Positions 43,130 through 55,000 of a stretch of DNA of 64,000 nt are shown piece after piece. This stretch comes from an uncultured Tateyamaria sp. (GTDB lineage Bacteria > Pseudomonadota > Alphaproteobacteria > Rhodobacterales > Rhodobacteraceae), in contig NZ_CANLVZ010000009.1 of the NCBI RefSeq assembly GCF_947494755.1, positions 62,001 through 126,000 of the forward strand, in the 5' to 3' direction. The first letter of the stretch is position 1. Each line of letters begins with the position of its first letter. The notes below the pieces were generated by a model. The model made no database searches, was not told where the DNA came from, and was given only the letters and a program-made list of their open reading frames with translations. The position numbers and the translations under genes are program-made.

Positions 43130-44392
43130 TCACTCGTGGCCGTAGCCGTCGTTCCGCTCGATATCGGTGTTGATCTCGTCAACGGCCGCATCCAGCGTGT
43201 CCGCCACATCCGCACCGTTGGAGATATCGGCCAGCGCCTTTTCAAAGACCTTGGCCGCGACCACATAGCCGGGCGTCACGGGGCGGACGAGCGCCTGCTC
43301 CGCAGACAGATCAAAGAAGACCTCAAGTGGGCCGCCCTCGGAATATGTCTGCGTCATCTCGGCCGCCCCGGGGGTTGCGGGGATCAGACCGGTCGTCGTT
43401 GCAAAGGCGGCAAGGTATTCATCTTGCAGCGCATATTCGATCCATGCATTTGCCCCTTCGGGATTTTCGCAGGTGGATGACACCCCGAACTGCCATGAGG
43501 CGGCCCCGATTGTGTTGCCATTGCCGAAATCGGGCGCGGGCAGAAAGACCACGTCCTCCACACCTTCGAGGGTCGTGGCCGCCGCCCAGTTGCCGTTCCA
43601 GGTGAACGCATATTTGCCGTCGATAAAGCCCGCATCGCGGTCCGCGGGATCCTGGCTGGTGCCGGGCGCATACCCACCGGCGAACAGCGCCTGCCACCAC
43701 TCGCCAAATGCGATGGCGGCTTCGCCGTTCAGCACCCCTTCGGCGGATGCATAGGTGTCACGGTCGATGATGTCGCCACCGAAAGATTGCAGCAGCGGGC
43801 TGAAGGCATACGGGTACCATTCCCCGGTCCAGGCCATGCCCGGATCGAATGCGAATTCGTACTTGCCTGACGCTTTGGCCGCATCAAGCGCCCCCATGAA
43901 TTCGTCGCGGGTCCAGGGTGCGTCCAAGGTCGGGGTGCGCAAACCCCAGGCGTCCAGATCCGACTGGCGCGCATAGATCGCAACGGCCGCGTCCCACAAC
44001 CCGATGGAATAGAGCTCACCATTCCAGATGCCCTTGGTGCCGGGCAGGAAGTCAGCAATCAGGCTTTCGTCAATGTCGAGCGGCTGCATGTAGCCCGACC
44101 ACGCCCAGTTCGGCATGACAGGGCCGTCGACGTCAATGATGCAGGGCAGATCACCAGCAAGGGCGGCGGCCACGACAGAGTCATTGTAACTGTCCTGCGG
44201 AAAGCTTTCGACAACGATGTTCCATTCGTCCTGCGCGGCGTTGAAATCTGTCACAATCCGGTTCAGCGTATCCGCCTCGCCCCGGTTGCCCGCGCCGTGG
44301 TACCACATCGGCACATCGGTCTGCGCTGACGCCACGGTGGTAAAGCAAGTCGTGCCCAACAGGGCCACTGCCAGAGTTGCTCTCAGTTTCAT
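43130..44392 (-). CDS. Carbohydrate ABC transporter substrate-binding protein
   Basis: Extracellular solute-binding protein, 420 residues. The signal peptide ends near residue 23 (TVASAQTD). The mature part begins VPMWYHGAGNRGEADTLNRIVTDFN, the family-1 pattern. It lies directly after lacI, sharing an ATGA overlap, and 60 bases before the first permease gene. It differs clearly from AglE, so the two transport systems in the window should have different ligands. The ligand may be the substrate of the propeller glycoside hydrolase encoded in the same operon. Confidence 0.93.
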   Translation of the reverse strand: MKLRATLAVALLGTTCFTTVASAQTDVPMWYHGAGNRGEADTLNRIVTDFNAAQDEWNIVVESFPQDSYNDSVVAAALAGDLPCIIDVDGPVMPNWAWSGYMQPLDIDESLIADFLPGTKGIWNGELYSIGLWDAAVAIYARQSDLDAWGLRTPTLDAPWTRDEFMGALDAAKASGKYEFAFDPGMAWTGEWYPYAFSPLLQSFGGDIIDRDTYASAEGVLNGEAAIAFGEWWQALFAGGYAPGTSQDPADRDAGFIDGKYAFTWNGNWAAATTLEGVEDVVFLPAPDFGNGNTIGAASWQFGVSSTCENPEGANAWIEYALQDEYLAAFATTTGLIPATPGAAEMTQTYSEGGPLEVFFDLSAEQALVRPVTPGYVVAAKVFEKALADISNGADVADTLDAAVDEINTDIERNDGYGHE

Positions 44393-45480
44393 GTGATCGT
44401 CCTCCCTATTGACGAAAGTTTGGTGATGGGTGTCGGAATGTCGCGCACCGATGCGCGGTGATGCACCTGTCCGCTGACCAGAACCGGGCTATCGGGCATG
44501 TCGGTGCCGCCCCCGATTGCGTCCAGCAGGATCTGCGTCGCGCGAATGCCAATCGCGTGGTAGGGCAGATCGACGGAGGTCAGGGACGGGTAGAGCGTTT
44601 CGGTGATCATCCGGTAATTGTCGTAGCCCGCAATCGACATATCATCCGGCAAGGCCAGCCCGCGTGAGCGCAGAATGCCATAGGCGCGCATCGCCATGCG
44701 GTCGTTACCGAAACAGATGACGGTGGGCGGCTCAGACAGACTGAGCACCCGTTCGATGGCGTCCCAGAGCAGCTGTTCCTCGCCCTGTGCGTCGTCAGCG
44801 ACGATGTCAGACGGGATATAAAGCGCGGGATCAGCGGCGATCCCTGCCGCACCCATCGCATCGCGGTAGCCCTTCGTGCGCAGGATCGTCGCATCGTGGC
44901 TTGCCGAAAGCGCGAGGTAGGCAATTCGGCGGTGACCCTTGGCGATCAGCTGTGTGACAAGGCTGAATTGGCCCTGATAGTCGTTGGGCAGGACAGCCGC
45001 CGTGCCCACATCGTCATAGCAGTTGGCCAGCACCAGCTTGGTCGAGCCCATGACCGGTGGCAGCGTCACTTTCTGGTGGTGATCGGCCACGTAAAGGATG
45101 CCTTCGACACGGTGCTCTTCAAAGGTACGGATCAGTTCGGGTACGCGGTCCATCTGCCCGCCGGTATCGGCAATCAGCAGCGTCTTTTTGCTGGCCTCCA
45201 TCGCTTTCTGGACGCCCTGAACGATAAAGAGATCTGGAAGGCCCGATGCCTCCGACCGGTTCGGCGTCAACGAAATGGCCCCGGTGATCAGACCCACCAG
45301 CCCCGACCGGTTGGAGCGCATCGCCCGGGCCGCGGTCGAGGGCACGTAGCCCAACTGACCAATGGCCGCGTTGACCTTTTCCTTGGTCGCTTTCTTGACG
45401 GCGGCATCGCCGTTGATCACGCGGCTCACTGTTTTGGGCGAGACGCCTGACACCCGTGCAACATCGTAGATCGTCGCCAA
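44389..45480 (-). CDS. LacI-family transcriptional regulator
   Basis: A 363-residue LacI protein. The DNA-binding domain reads ATIYDVARVSGVSPKTVSRVINGDAAVKKATKEKVNAAIGQLGY. The best start is a TTG at 45480 preceded by GGGAGGG; an ATG 18 codons further up would add residues the family lacks. It is the first gene of the sugar operon and is coupled to the binding protein gene by an ATGA overlap, so it should control its own expression through the tandem operators just upstream. Confidence 0.92.
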   Translation of the reverse strand: MATIYDVARVSGVSPKTVSRVINGDAAVKKATKEKVNAAIGQLGYVPSTAARAMRSNRSGLVGLITGAISLTPNRSEASGLPDLFIVQGVQKAMEASKKTLLIADTGGQMDRVPELIRTFEEHRVEGILYVADHHQKVTLPPVMGSTKLVLANCYDDVGTAAVLPNDYQGQFSLVTQLIAKGHRRIAYLALSASHDATILRTKGYRDAMGAAGIAADPALYIPSDIVADDAQGEEQLLWDAIERVLSLSEPPTVICFGNDRMAMRAYGILRSRGLALPDDMSIAGYDNYRMITETLYPSLTSVDLPYHAIGIRATQILLDAIGGGTDMPDSPVLVSGQVHHRASVRDIPTPITKLSSIGRTIT

Positions 45481-45534
45481 TGCAATGCCCTCCCAAGCTG
45501 ATGTGGATGACGCAGAGAATCGTGATCGCGCCAA

Positions 45535-45564
45535 ATGACACCGATGTCATGACCTCGGTGTCAT
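45535..45564. promoter_or_regulatory. Two overlapping LacI-type operators
   Basis: ATGACACCGATGTCAT (45535-45550) and ATGACCTCGGTGTCAT (45549-45564) are 16-base sites with the central CG and dyad symmetry typical of LacI-family operators. They share two bases and lie 55 to 84 bases upstream of the lacI start. A half-site-like GATGTCA follows at 45568-45574. The first site has seven of eight base pairs matched, the second six of eight. Confidence 0.8.
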
Positions 45565-46091
45565 AGCGATGTCAAAACTTTTCTGATCATCGTCAAGACC
45601 GGTTTGTCCGAGGAAAGTGCGAAGCTCTTAGATGGAACGCCAAGAACTGAAGGGCCTCAAGACACCTCGATGCGCATCAAAAATCCGACCACAAAACCCT
45701 CAGGGTCGTTTTATCTCCTCACGTTCCTGACGGCGTACATTGGCGCCACCTCGCCTTCGGTGCCTGTGCCCCATCCAGCGGGAACACCTCGAGGCCGTTT
45801 TTGCCTAGCGCGCATGTGGCACCTGCCTTGGATGTCGTCCTGAACCGCGGCATCACAGGAAAAGACAGAGAAGATGTAATCTGCGAAGAACGACGGTACG
45901 CGCCCCTATTAGGCACCTGTCACTCCTTCTATTTCAGGTTGGGCGTGCGTAAGTCCCGATTGTGTCGGATGAGTGAGTAAGCCAAAAAACTTCGCATCTA
46001 GACCCGGAACGCGCCAAGGAATGCTGCCAGCCTCGAGCTGGACTGTTATCCCCCCGACCACGGTCTTGGCACCCATGACGCGCGGATTGCG
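45565..46091. other. Intergenic stretch of about 530 bases without a supported gene
   Basis: Short frames exist on both strands (45604-45843 plus, 45719-45916 minus), but neither has a convincing start, family motif or codon pattern. The composition is less GC-rich than the flanks. It may be decayed DNA or the 3' untranslated part of the giant gene. I see no clear terminator or repeat. Confidence 0.4.
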
Positions 46092-49000
46092 CTAGCGTGG
46101 GCGCGCATCGACCTCGTTGTCACCCTTGTTGGGAAGGATCGGCAGTGATGTCGGCCGCTGGAACCAGAACTGAGTGGGATTTGTCGCCAGATCCGCAATA
46201 AAGCCCTGCACCCCGCCAAGCCCCGTCAGCCGCGCGTCCTTGTTGATCTGATAATTGTGCTCGATCTGCTGATACACAAAATCGACAATTGGGGCGCTGA
46301 CCGTGTCGGGGGTCCATGTTGTGCCATTCTCGGCTTGCCAATCGGCCAGATCCTGATCGCTGATGGTCGAACGGTGGGCCGCACCGGACGCCAATTCAGC
46401 ATATATTTCCGCGCGCAGTGCCGCGCTGTCTCCGCCCCGATTCCATGACTGCGTAATGATGTAATCCACCACGTCGGTCATGTTGTAGGCATCGATAAGG
46501 TCGGACTGTTCGTCGCCCGTCATCAACAGATGCGAGAACGCGTCGTGCCAAGGCGGCAGGATGTTGGAGATATTGCCATCCGGATCATCGCCAAAGCTGC
46601 GCTGCAGAAACTCGCCTTGGAAATACCACGCGGGCATGACAGCGAAATACTGCGGCTCGAAGGTCGCACCAAAGCCGCCACCATCATCCGGCAGGGTTTG
46701 CGCCCCGCCCGGAAACGCTTCGACCGGGATCAATTCGGGCACGAACGCATCGCCGCTTTCGCCCGTTGCAATCGCGCGCGGATCGTCCAGCCACTCAACC
46801 GTTTGACCCTGGACGGTGCCTGTCTGGGTGGCGAAATTCTCGGGATTGTTCAGTGCGGCCACAATGGGGCGGTTTCGCCCGTAGGCCAGTTCATAATAAT
46901 ATCCGGTGATGGACTGTATGTCAGTGGGTTCGATCCCTGCGTCTATGATGTCCTGTTCGAGCGACGACACCAAGGGCGCGCCGGTGTCAGGCGCGATGGC
47001 GTTGGGATCAATGCCAGCCTCAGTGGTCAGCACCATGATCGGGTTCTCAAAAATCGTCCCGTCAAAGAACGCGTCGATAAACCCTTCGCGGTCGGTCTGG
47101 AACGCCAAGGCGCTCAGATCACTGCCGGGGTTCAGGTTGGGCACGCTGAAGCCCTTGGCGTCCAGATAGCCCGACATCAACCCCAGTGCGATTTCGCCAT
47201 CACCGTGTTTGTGCCAGTAAAGCTTGCCATAGTCGTAAAGAAACGACGCCAGCCCTTCGATCGCCTGTTCGCTGCCGGCAGGCTCGGTCAACAGCGCATC
47301 CCACCGGTTTGCCATGTCGCCACGGACAGCCCCCAGCATCCCCTCGGATGCGATGTAGACAGTGATCATTTCAAAGGGAAAATCGCTGGCAAAACCTTCA
47401 GTCACAGGCCGGATGAGGGTGGTGGCAATGGGATAGGCCGCCCCGTCTGCATCCACCGCCTGCCAACTGTATTCGATGGTGCCGCCCTCTGCGATGATTT
47501 GATCAATCTGCTGCGGCAAGGCGCTGGCTTCGAAATCGGGCGCGGCACCATTGACCAGCACGTTGTCCCAATCCGAGGCGATGTGATCCAGCGTAGGCTG
47601 CACCCCATCGGAAAACAGCGGGTGCGTCACGCGGGTCGTGCGCGCACCGGGGGCGCGTTCGACGCCGTAGTTCTGGACCAGATCAGTGTTCTGGGGCAAA
47701 TCGGTCTGCGCCAGCGCCTGCGCGCTCGGCTCAATCCCCGCCAATACAGCGTTCAAATCGCCGTTGCCGCTTTGGATCGCTTGCGAGGTGAAGGTCCCCC
47801 AATCGGTGATCGCAGTGTTCACCGCATCCGGGTCAGGAAAGAACGAACTCGCCTCTCGGATGAATTGCACGGAGTCAGGCTCTGCAACCGCGCTGATCGA
47901 TGTGTCGGGCGTCTCACTCGTGTCCGTGACATCAAGGACGCCGTCCGCGTCTGCATCTAGGGATTGGGTGATGTCCGACTGCGCGACGCCTGCGGTCACA
48001 AGATCGCCAAACACGTCAATATCGGCCTGTGTCACGCCGTCGGGGTCAATCGCGCTGAACCCTTCATAGGCGGTGCGCAGATACAGTTCGGACTGCGCCG
48101 GGGTCAACGACAAAACCAAAGGCTCTGCCGGAGGGGTGCCAAGATCCTGAGCACCTGCGTCGGCCAGATAAGAGGCGGCGGCGACCCGATTGGCATTCAG
48201 GGTTTGGGCCAGATCAAGCCCTTCGGGCGAGCTGCTGAACGCGTCCACATAGAAGTCGGTGAGCGCCTGTATGCGCGGATTGCCCCCGAAATTGCCGACA
48301 TTGGTGGAGCGAGCGTTGTTCAGAAACTGCTGCACACCCACGGCAAGGCCGCCCTCGCCCGGCAGTGTGCCATCGGCCTGTAACTGATCCAGCGACAGTT
48401 GCAGGGCGGCTGCCAGTTCCTCGCTTGCGAAACCGTCAAGCGCGGGGGCCGATCCGTCGCTGCGCTGGAAATCCACCCCGATGAACAGGGCAGCGTGCCC
48501 GATCACATCATGGGTGTTGTCGAAATCATAAAGCTCACCGGTAAAGTCACGCGCCGTCGTGACTTGAGTGCCATCCTGCGCAACCCCTTCGATTTCAATC
48601 CCGATCGCGTTCAGGCTGCGGTTCTGCGTGCCGCTGTCGATGATCGTGGACTGCAGACGATACGTGAAGTTGTCACCCTGCACCGGGGGGAGGTCGCCGT
48701 TCTCTTCCAGCATCGCTAGTGTCTCGCCAGAGATATCGCGCTGGCTGCTGATATCTGTGGGTTCGATCCCAAGGTCGGAACGCACATCGTCGGCGAGGCT
48801 GGAATTGGGCGGGGTCGTGCCGTCCGTAGGAGGCGTGGAGGAAGTACCAAAATTCTGGTTGCTCGGGAATTGGCCACCCTGAAAGAAGTTTGAAAAGTTG
48901 TCGCGGTAATCCTGTTGCGTGGACAACAGCGCCTCGAGGTCAAGGGAGACACCCGGCGCGAGGCTGTCATAGTCAAGCCCGCGCGAGCGCAACAGCCCAT

Positions 49001-52000
49001 CGACCATCCAGTGTCCCACCGCGGCCGTGCCACGTGCAAGCGGCACCGACTGGAACAACAGCCATGAAAAATCGGCAACCCCATCCAGGAACTCCTGTGT
49101 GGTTTCGGCCCGCTGCAAGTTCGTGAATTGCCGATCAAGTTCCGGCATGATCTGGTCCAGCGCGCTGCTGTCTGGATGTGTGATCGACCCCAGCCTGAAG
49201 GTGCCGTCTTCGTTGAACACACCGTTGAGTTGGGACAGTCCAACCTCGGTCCCGCCGATGTTGATCGTGGGGCGCACGCTGGCAATCGAGGTACCATCAG
49301 CCTGTGCCACCAGCTCTTGCCCGGCGACCCGGTCTTGCAGCCGCCCTTGGTGCCCGATGTAGCGTCGCACCAGCAGCGGTGTGGTCAGCGTTGGTTGCTC
49401 AGAGGGGATTGCGCTGACGGTCTCGCCGTTGCGGTTCACGAATTCAACCGGCGTGTCGCTGTTGCGCAGCACGCCAAAGGCCGCGAAATTCGGATCGACC
49501 CCCTCGGCCATTTCGCCACGCGCATTGGCAAGGTTTCCAAAGACTGGTCCGAATTTAAGGCTGGCACCGCGCCCGTTTGCATCCTCAAGCGCGCCTTGCA
49601 GCGCTTGGGAGACGATGATGCTTTCGCTCGTGAACTGCGGATCAGGTGTGAAGCCGACAACCATGGGCGTGAAACGGACTTCGCTCGGCGTCACGCCAGC
49701 ATCCGCCAGCCATTGGTTGAGTTCGGCCACCTGATCTGCTCCGATGTGACTGGGCAGCCAGTTTGTCGGTTCGTTTGCGGATGGGTCCAAAGATCCGGTG
49801 ATATCGGGATAAGGCGTCAGCGATGTGATGTCCGTCGGATCAATTCCGATATCGATCAACTCTTGTTCCAGCGACGACAAAGGCCGTCCAAGTTCCTGGC
49901 CAAGCCGTGTGTCATTCCCGTCAAAGGACAGGTCAGGTGGGACGAATGTGGGTATATCCGGCTCTGTTATTGGATCCGGCGATATGTCCGGATCGGGCGT
50001 CGGCAGGATCGGGTCGACCGGATCGGCGACGTCGATCGGGTCGGTGCCAGGTTCTGGAACGCTATCGGGATTTTCCGGGGCGACATCTGTGTCGGTCGGT
50101 GTGGTGTCCGGCAACGTCTCATCAGGCACCGTCACTTCAGGTAGGCTGTTCTCGACGGTGTTGTCTTCGGCACCGATGGGCTCTGTTGTGATCGGCTCTG
50201 GCGTCGTTGGGTCGGTCAGCGCTGGCTCTGTTATGTCGGGCGGCGTTTCCGGTGTCTCGACCGGGGTCGTGTCTGGGTTGTTTGACTCCGGAGGCGTGGT
50301 CGGATCGGTCGGATTGGCCGTGTCATTGGGGACGCTCGGCGTATTGCTGAGACCGGGCAATGTGCCGGCTGCCAGTTCCGCTTCGGCTGCCGCCATCGCG
50401 TCGTTGAGGTTGGTGGTGCCGGTCAGCTGGACCGTCCGCACCTCGCCAAAGATGGTATAGTTGATCGAGAAACTGCCAAGACCCGTCTCAGTAGGGCTGA
50501 GATAGTTCACCGAAAAGCTGTCTCCCAATGGACGCTGGAAGGTGGTGTCCGGGGCATCAAGTCCGAGGAAGCCGCCCGCTTCATATTCGGCCCGGGCTTG
50601 TGCGTTGGCCGCAATCGGGTCGGATGTGTCCAGAGGCGCGCTCACGAACGTCCCGTCGCCGACATCACGGCGGGCAAACAAAGTGCCATCGGTCTCGACG
50701 ATTTCAATTGCGGTGTTGTCAAAGAATGTCAGCGGGTTGCCCCCGACAGTGCGCCCTTCAAGCTGATTGTTGACCAAAAGAGCGGTAATTTGGGTATCGA
50801 CCGGTGTATCGGTATCAAGCGATACGCTGCGCAAGACGCCATCGTCACCGGTGTAGCTGAAACTTTGGCCGTCTTCGGTGGTGGCAACGGATCCATCAAC
50901 GCCTGCGACGGTGACGGCTTCGATTTCAGCGGGAGGTGTCTCGGGAGCAGGCGTTTCTGTTATCGGATCGGGCGCGATGTCAGGCGCGGTATTCTCAGGG
51001 GTGGCTTGGGGCGGAACAAAGCCGTCATCGTTGAACGTCACAGAGCCATCTGGATTGGTCTGAACCCGAGCAGCCACGTCATTCACTCTGGCCGGATCCA
51101 GCGCGCCGAGCCTGTCCAGTGCAGAGTTGTTGATCGGCGCGTTGGTGACGGCACCCGTGACGGCGCTGCTGCCCACAAAACTGGCCAGTTGGTCAGTCAC
51201 GATCTGGGTGCCACCTCGGACGAACAATAATGCTTCTTCGATTTCTTCGGGCGTCGTGGCCGCGTCCAACCGTACCTTGCCATCGCTGATAGCAGCAACG
51301 CCTTCTGCAATCTGGGATGCGACAAATCCCAATTCGATCAATTCGGCCGGTGGGAAGAGCGCTTCAAAAACCATATCGATTGCCGCATCGGTCAGGAATT
51401 TGGTTGGATCCGCCAAGACAGACTGGATGAAAGTTGATACCGAACCAACCGCAACGTTCCCGATCATCAGCCCGACCTGAGTTCTAAATTCCGTCGAGTT
51501 GGGGTCAAGCTGCGCCAGCGCCCGAATTCCAGCCAAGTCTGCATTGAGCAGGCCTGTCTGGTAGGCCTCTCCGTTTTCGAACAACGCAACGGGATCGACA
51601 AACTCGCCAACCCGCGTCTGAATGTCATCCCAACGAAGCAAGAAATCTTCGTCCGATAGAATGAGATTGATGAGCTGCCCGTTTTGAAACTCTGCCTGCA
51701 ATTCGGGATTGTCCGTCGCGGCGACAAGCCTTTCGATGAAACCTGCATTCTGCAGCACATCCGGGGAAACGATGAAATCCTTGTTGAATACAATTTCGAG
51801 AACCTCCGGAAGGGGCGCATCGGAGTCGAGTTCAAAGTCATCGATATGGAAACTCGTGAGTGCGGAAACGTTCGCATCGCCTTCGTCAAAAACTGTGCTG
51901 AGCGCGTTTTGTAATTTTTCGCTGACGGGTCCACCACCGGCATAATCCCACATCTCTGCCAAGAACCCGGTGACGACAAATCCATCCCCATCGACATCCC

Positions 52001-55000
52001 GCTGCTCGCCAGTCAGCGTCCGCAGTCCTTCGGCCTCGGCCAAAACGAACACGTCCCGCACGAAGTCGTTGACCTCGTCCTGGGTCATTTCGTTGAGTTG
52101 GGTGAAAACATCAGCGTAGAGCAGTTGCTCTTGTTGCCCGGCCAAGCTGTATTTGCCGACAATAGCAGAATAAAGCGCGCGTTGACCCGGTGTAAGCGTC
52201 GACAGCACCTCGGCGCTAAGAGGCCCTTGACTGGTATCGACGTTTCCGAGTGTCTGAGACAGATCAAGTGAAGCCTGCAATTGCCCCGTTTGTTCCGGCA
52301 GGATGATCGGGTCGACCGGATTTGCCTCTTCCGGCGTCAGCGCGCGTTCTTGGGACGTATCATCGGTGGCCGGGTTGTGGTTGAACGCGAAGTTTTCGAC
52401 GCCTTCATCATCGCGGATGTAGTAGTTGTAGGATCCGTTATCGGCCAATTCGATCCGTCCTGTATCAGTGCCATGACGGTCGAGCAGCGCAATCGGCACC
52501 CGCGCGGCCCCTTCTGCACCGTCTTCGTAAACGATGATCAACCGCTCATTCTGATTGAAGGGATTGCGCCCTTCGACTTCGCCGTCGAGGTTGTTGAAGA
52601 ACACCTGCACCGGATTGCTGCCGGTAAAGCCTTCGATGGTTTGAAGCGCGCCGGGGAAAGCTTCGAGCAGGGCGTTGCCGACCCCGTCCCCGTTGTTGAC
52701 CGCATCCGAAAAGTCGATGATGACCGACGCACCCGTGAACAACGCGGCGGGAAGATTGACGTTGCTGGGGTTCAGCAGCGGCGTGTTCTCAATGAACTCA
52801 GGCGCTTGTGTGAACAGCCCTTGGGTGGTCAGGAACCCTGCGGTGGCTGTCAAGATGCCCGACAACTCACCGCTTTCGATTGCGGCCCCGATCCGCGCGG
52901 CGTCCGCCCCGCCCAGAAGCAGCTGTTGCGTCCCGTCGCTGGACACGGACGCGCCAAGCAGGAACACCCCTTCGGCGATCTCGAATGCGGAGCCGGATTC
53001 CAACCCATCTACAATCATGATCCCGGCCTCGACCGAGTCCGAAAGCTTCGCAAAATCAAGTGGCAGGGTGTCCAATCCGGCAAGGCCTTGCGCCTCAAGC
53101 CCGGCCGCCGTCAGGAACAGGTTTTGGGTGAAGTTTTCCCAATCCCCATCAATGGCAGCCGCAGTGCCGCGCAGCGCAGGGGCCACCCATTTGGGTGCAA
53201 GCGTTTGTCCACTTCCGGACAATCCACCCCCTGCCGACGCAACCGAGGCTGCCGTAAGCAGTGCGTTCTGAAACGACAGGTTGTCATTGGCCGCATCATA
53301 GACAAACTTCGTCACCGCGCCCGCGATGGCCGCAGGTGGGAAAAACGCGCCAACAATCATCAATACCGAGCTGATAAAGCCAAGCGCCGCCAGCTTGGTC
53401 CGCACTTCGGGCGGGATGGACTGCAAGGTGGTGATCCCACCCTCTCCATCCGACACATAGATGGACTCGAGGTTGTCGGCATCGCCCGTCAGGTTAATCT
53501 GGGCAAGGATACTGCCGTCTTCATCATAGGCGACCAGCTTGTCGCCATCGATCATCGTCCAACCTTCACCGACAAGGCGGGCATCCATGCGCGGCTGGTT
53601 CAGAACGACGACATCGTTTTCGTAGATCTCGTCCCCGTTGGCCCACATCCATGAGGCGGCACTGTCCTCAAGGCTGAAATCGCCGCGAAAATCAGGGCCG
53701 ACCTCGATATAGTCATTGTCATCACCGGGCCGGATGATGTTGCCCACAGCCTCTCCGTTAAACGTCAGGCTGTCCTCGCCGTCGCCCCCGAAAATCGCGC
53801 TGTAGCTCAGCGTCGAGCCGTTGTTGGCCACAAAGGTTCCGTCGGTATCGTCAAAGAAAAACGTGCTGCCCGTGACATTCGCACCGGCCTGCAATTCGAC
53901 CCGGATTTCGCCATTGCCTTGCAGCGAGAACCCGTAGGTGTCGCCGGGCCCGAACAGCACGATGTTTTCGCCGTCATCGGTGAACTGGAAGCTTTGGTTC
54001 GTCTCGCCGCTATAGCTGACGATCGACGCGTTTTCCGAACTGGATACGACGTCTTCGATACGCAGCCGTGTGCTGTCGTCAGCCACCACCTGAATGGACC
54101 CGCTGCCGGGCCGCAGGATGCCGCCAGTTGCGCCGGTGGTCACGTAGTTCAGATCACCCGCCCCGCTGATGATCCTGTTGCCGGAACCGCCCTCTTCGAT
54201 CACCGTCAGGTTGCCCAAGTTCGATACGTTATCGACGTTTTCATTCTGCGCGTTGATCAGGAAGGTGGTTGTCGTGCCCGCAACCGCGTCCGGGGCGAAG
54301 GTGTCAATGGCCGAGCGGGCCAGCCCGCTGCCGAAGTCATTGAAGAACGACTCGCGCTTGTTTTGATCAAGGTTGTAGCCGTAGCCCAGATTCTGGCCGC
54401 TATCTGTCACAAGTCCTGGCGTGTTGCGGCGTCGGTCGGGGGCAAACTCCTCGGTCAGGCCAAGCACAGACAGGACCTGATCGCGGCCCTCCTCCCCCAC
54501 GACATCAAAGGTGCGGTCCAGATTGGGAGCAACCCTGATAGCGGTGCTGAGATAGTCACCGTCATCGCGTTCCAGCAAGAGGCGGGTGCGATTGCCACGC
54601 CCGTTTCCTTCACGCGGAACCCTGATATCGCTTAGAAAACTGCCGATATTGTCGGAATCGATCCGTTCGTCGATCCAGGCCGTAAAGGGCGTTTCATCGC
54701 CCCCATCGACGCGCACATCGACCGATCCACCACGCCCATCACCCGGGTCGAAACGCACGCTCACCGCAGGGTGTTTGATCATCGTCCAGGTCAGCAGGAT
54801 TTCCATAAATGACGCATCATCACCGCGGGCCAACTGGTTGACCGCCGCAAGCTGCGCTGCGTCCGGCCCGGTGGCCAGATCGAAATCGCGGGCGAGGTTA
54901 GCTTCGATCTCGGCAAAGGATTGATTGCCGATTGCGCGCAGCTCCAACTCGGGGGCCGTGGCGATATCGAGGCGCCCACCGCCATTGGCCAATACCTGTT

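Noticed and set aside
45604-45843. Possible 79-residue gene (plus) and a 65-residue one opposite it
   Set aside because: No ribosome-binding site, no motif and odd composition; treated as part of a gene-poor stretch.
46530-47960. Open frame of 476 codons on the plus strand, and similar ones at 49128-50144 and 52281-53654
   Set aside because: All are antisense to the giant gene, which has an uninterrupted frame, a good ribosome-binding site and recognisable lectin domains.
49900-50340. Low-complexity region read as a tandem DNA repeat
   Set aside because: It is a Pro/Thr/Asp-rich linker in the giant protein with degenerate codons; no exact tandem DNA unit is seen.
53700-53800. RTX calcium-binding array in the giant protein
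   Set aside because: Only a single degenerate GGDGEDSLTFNG-type stretch is seen, not the tandem nonapeptides needed to call an RTX domain.
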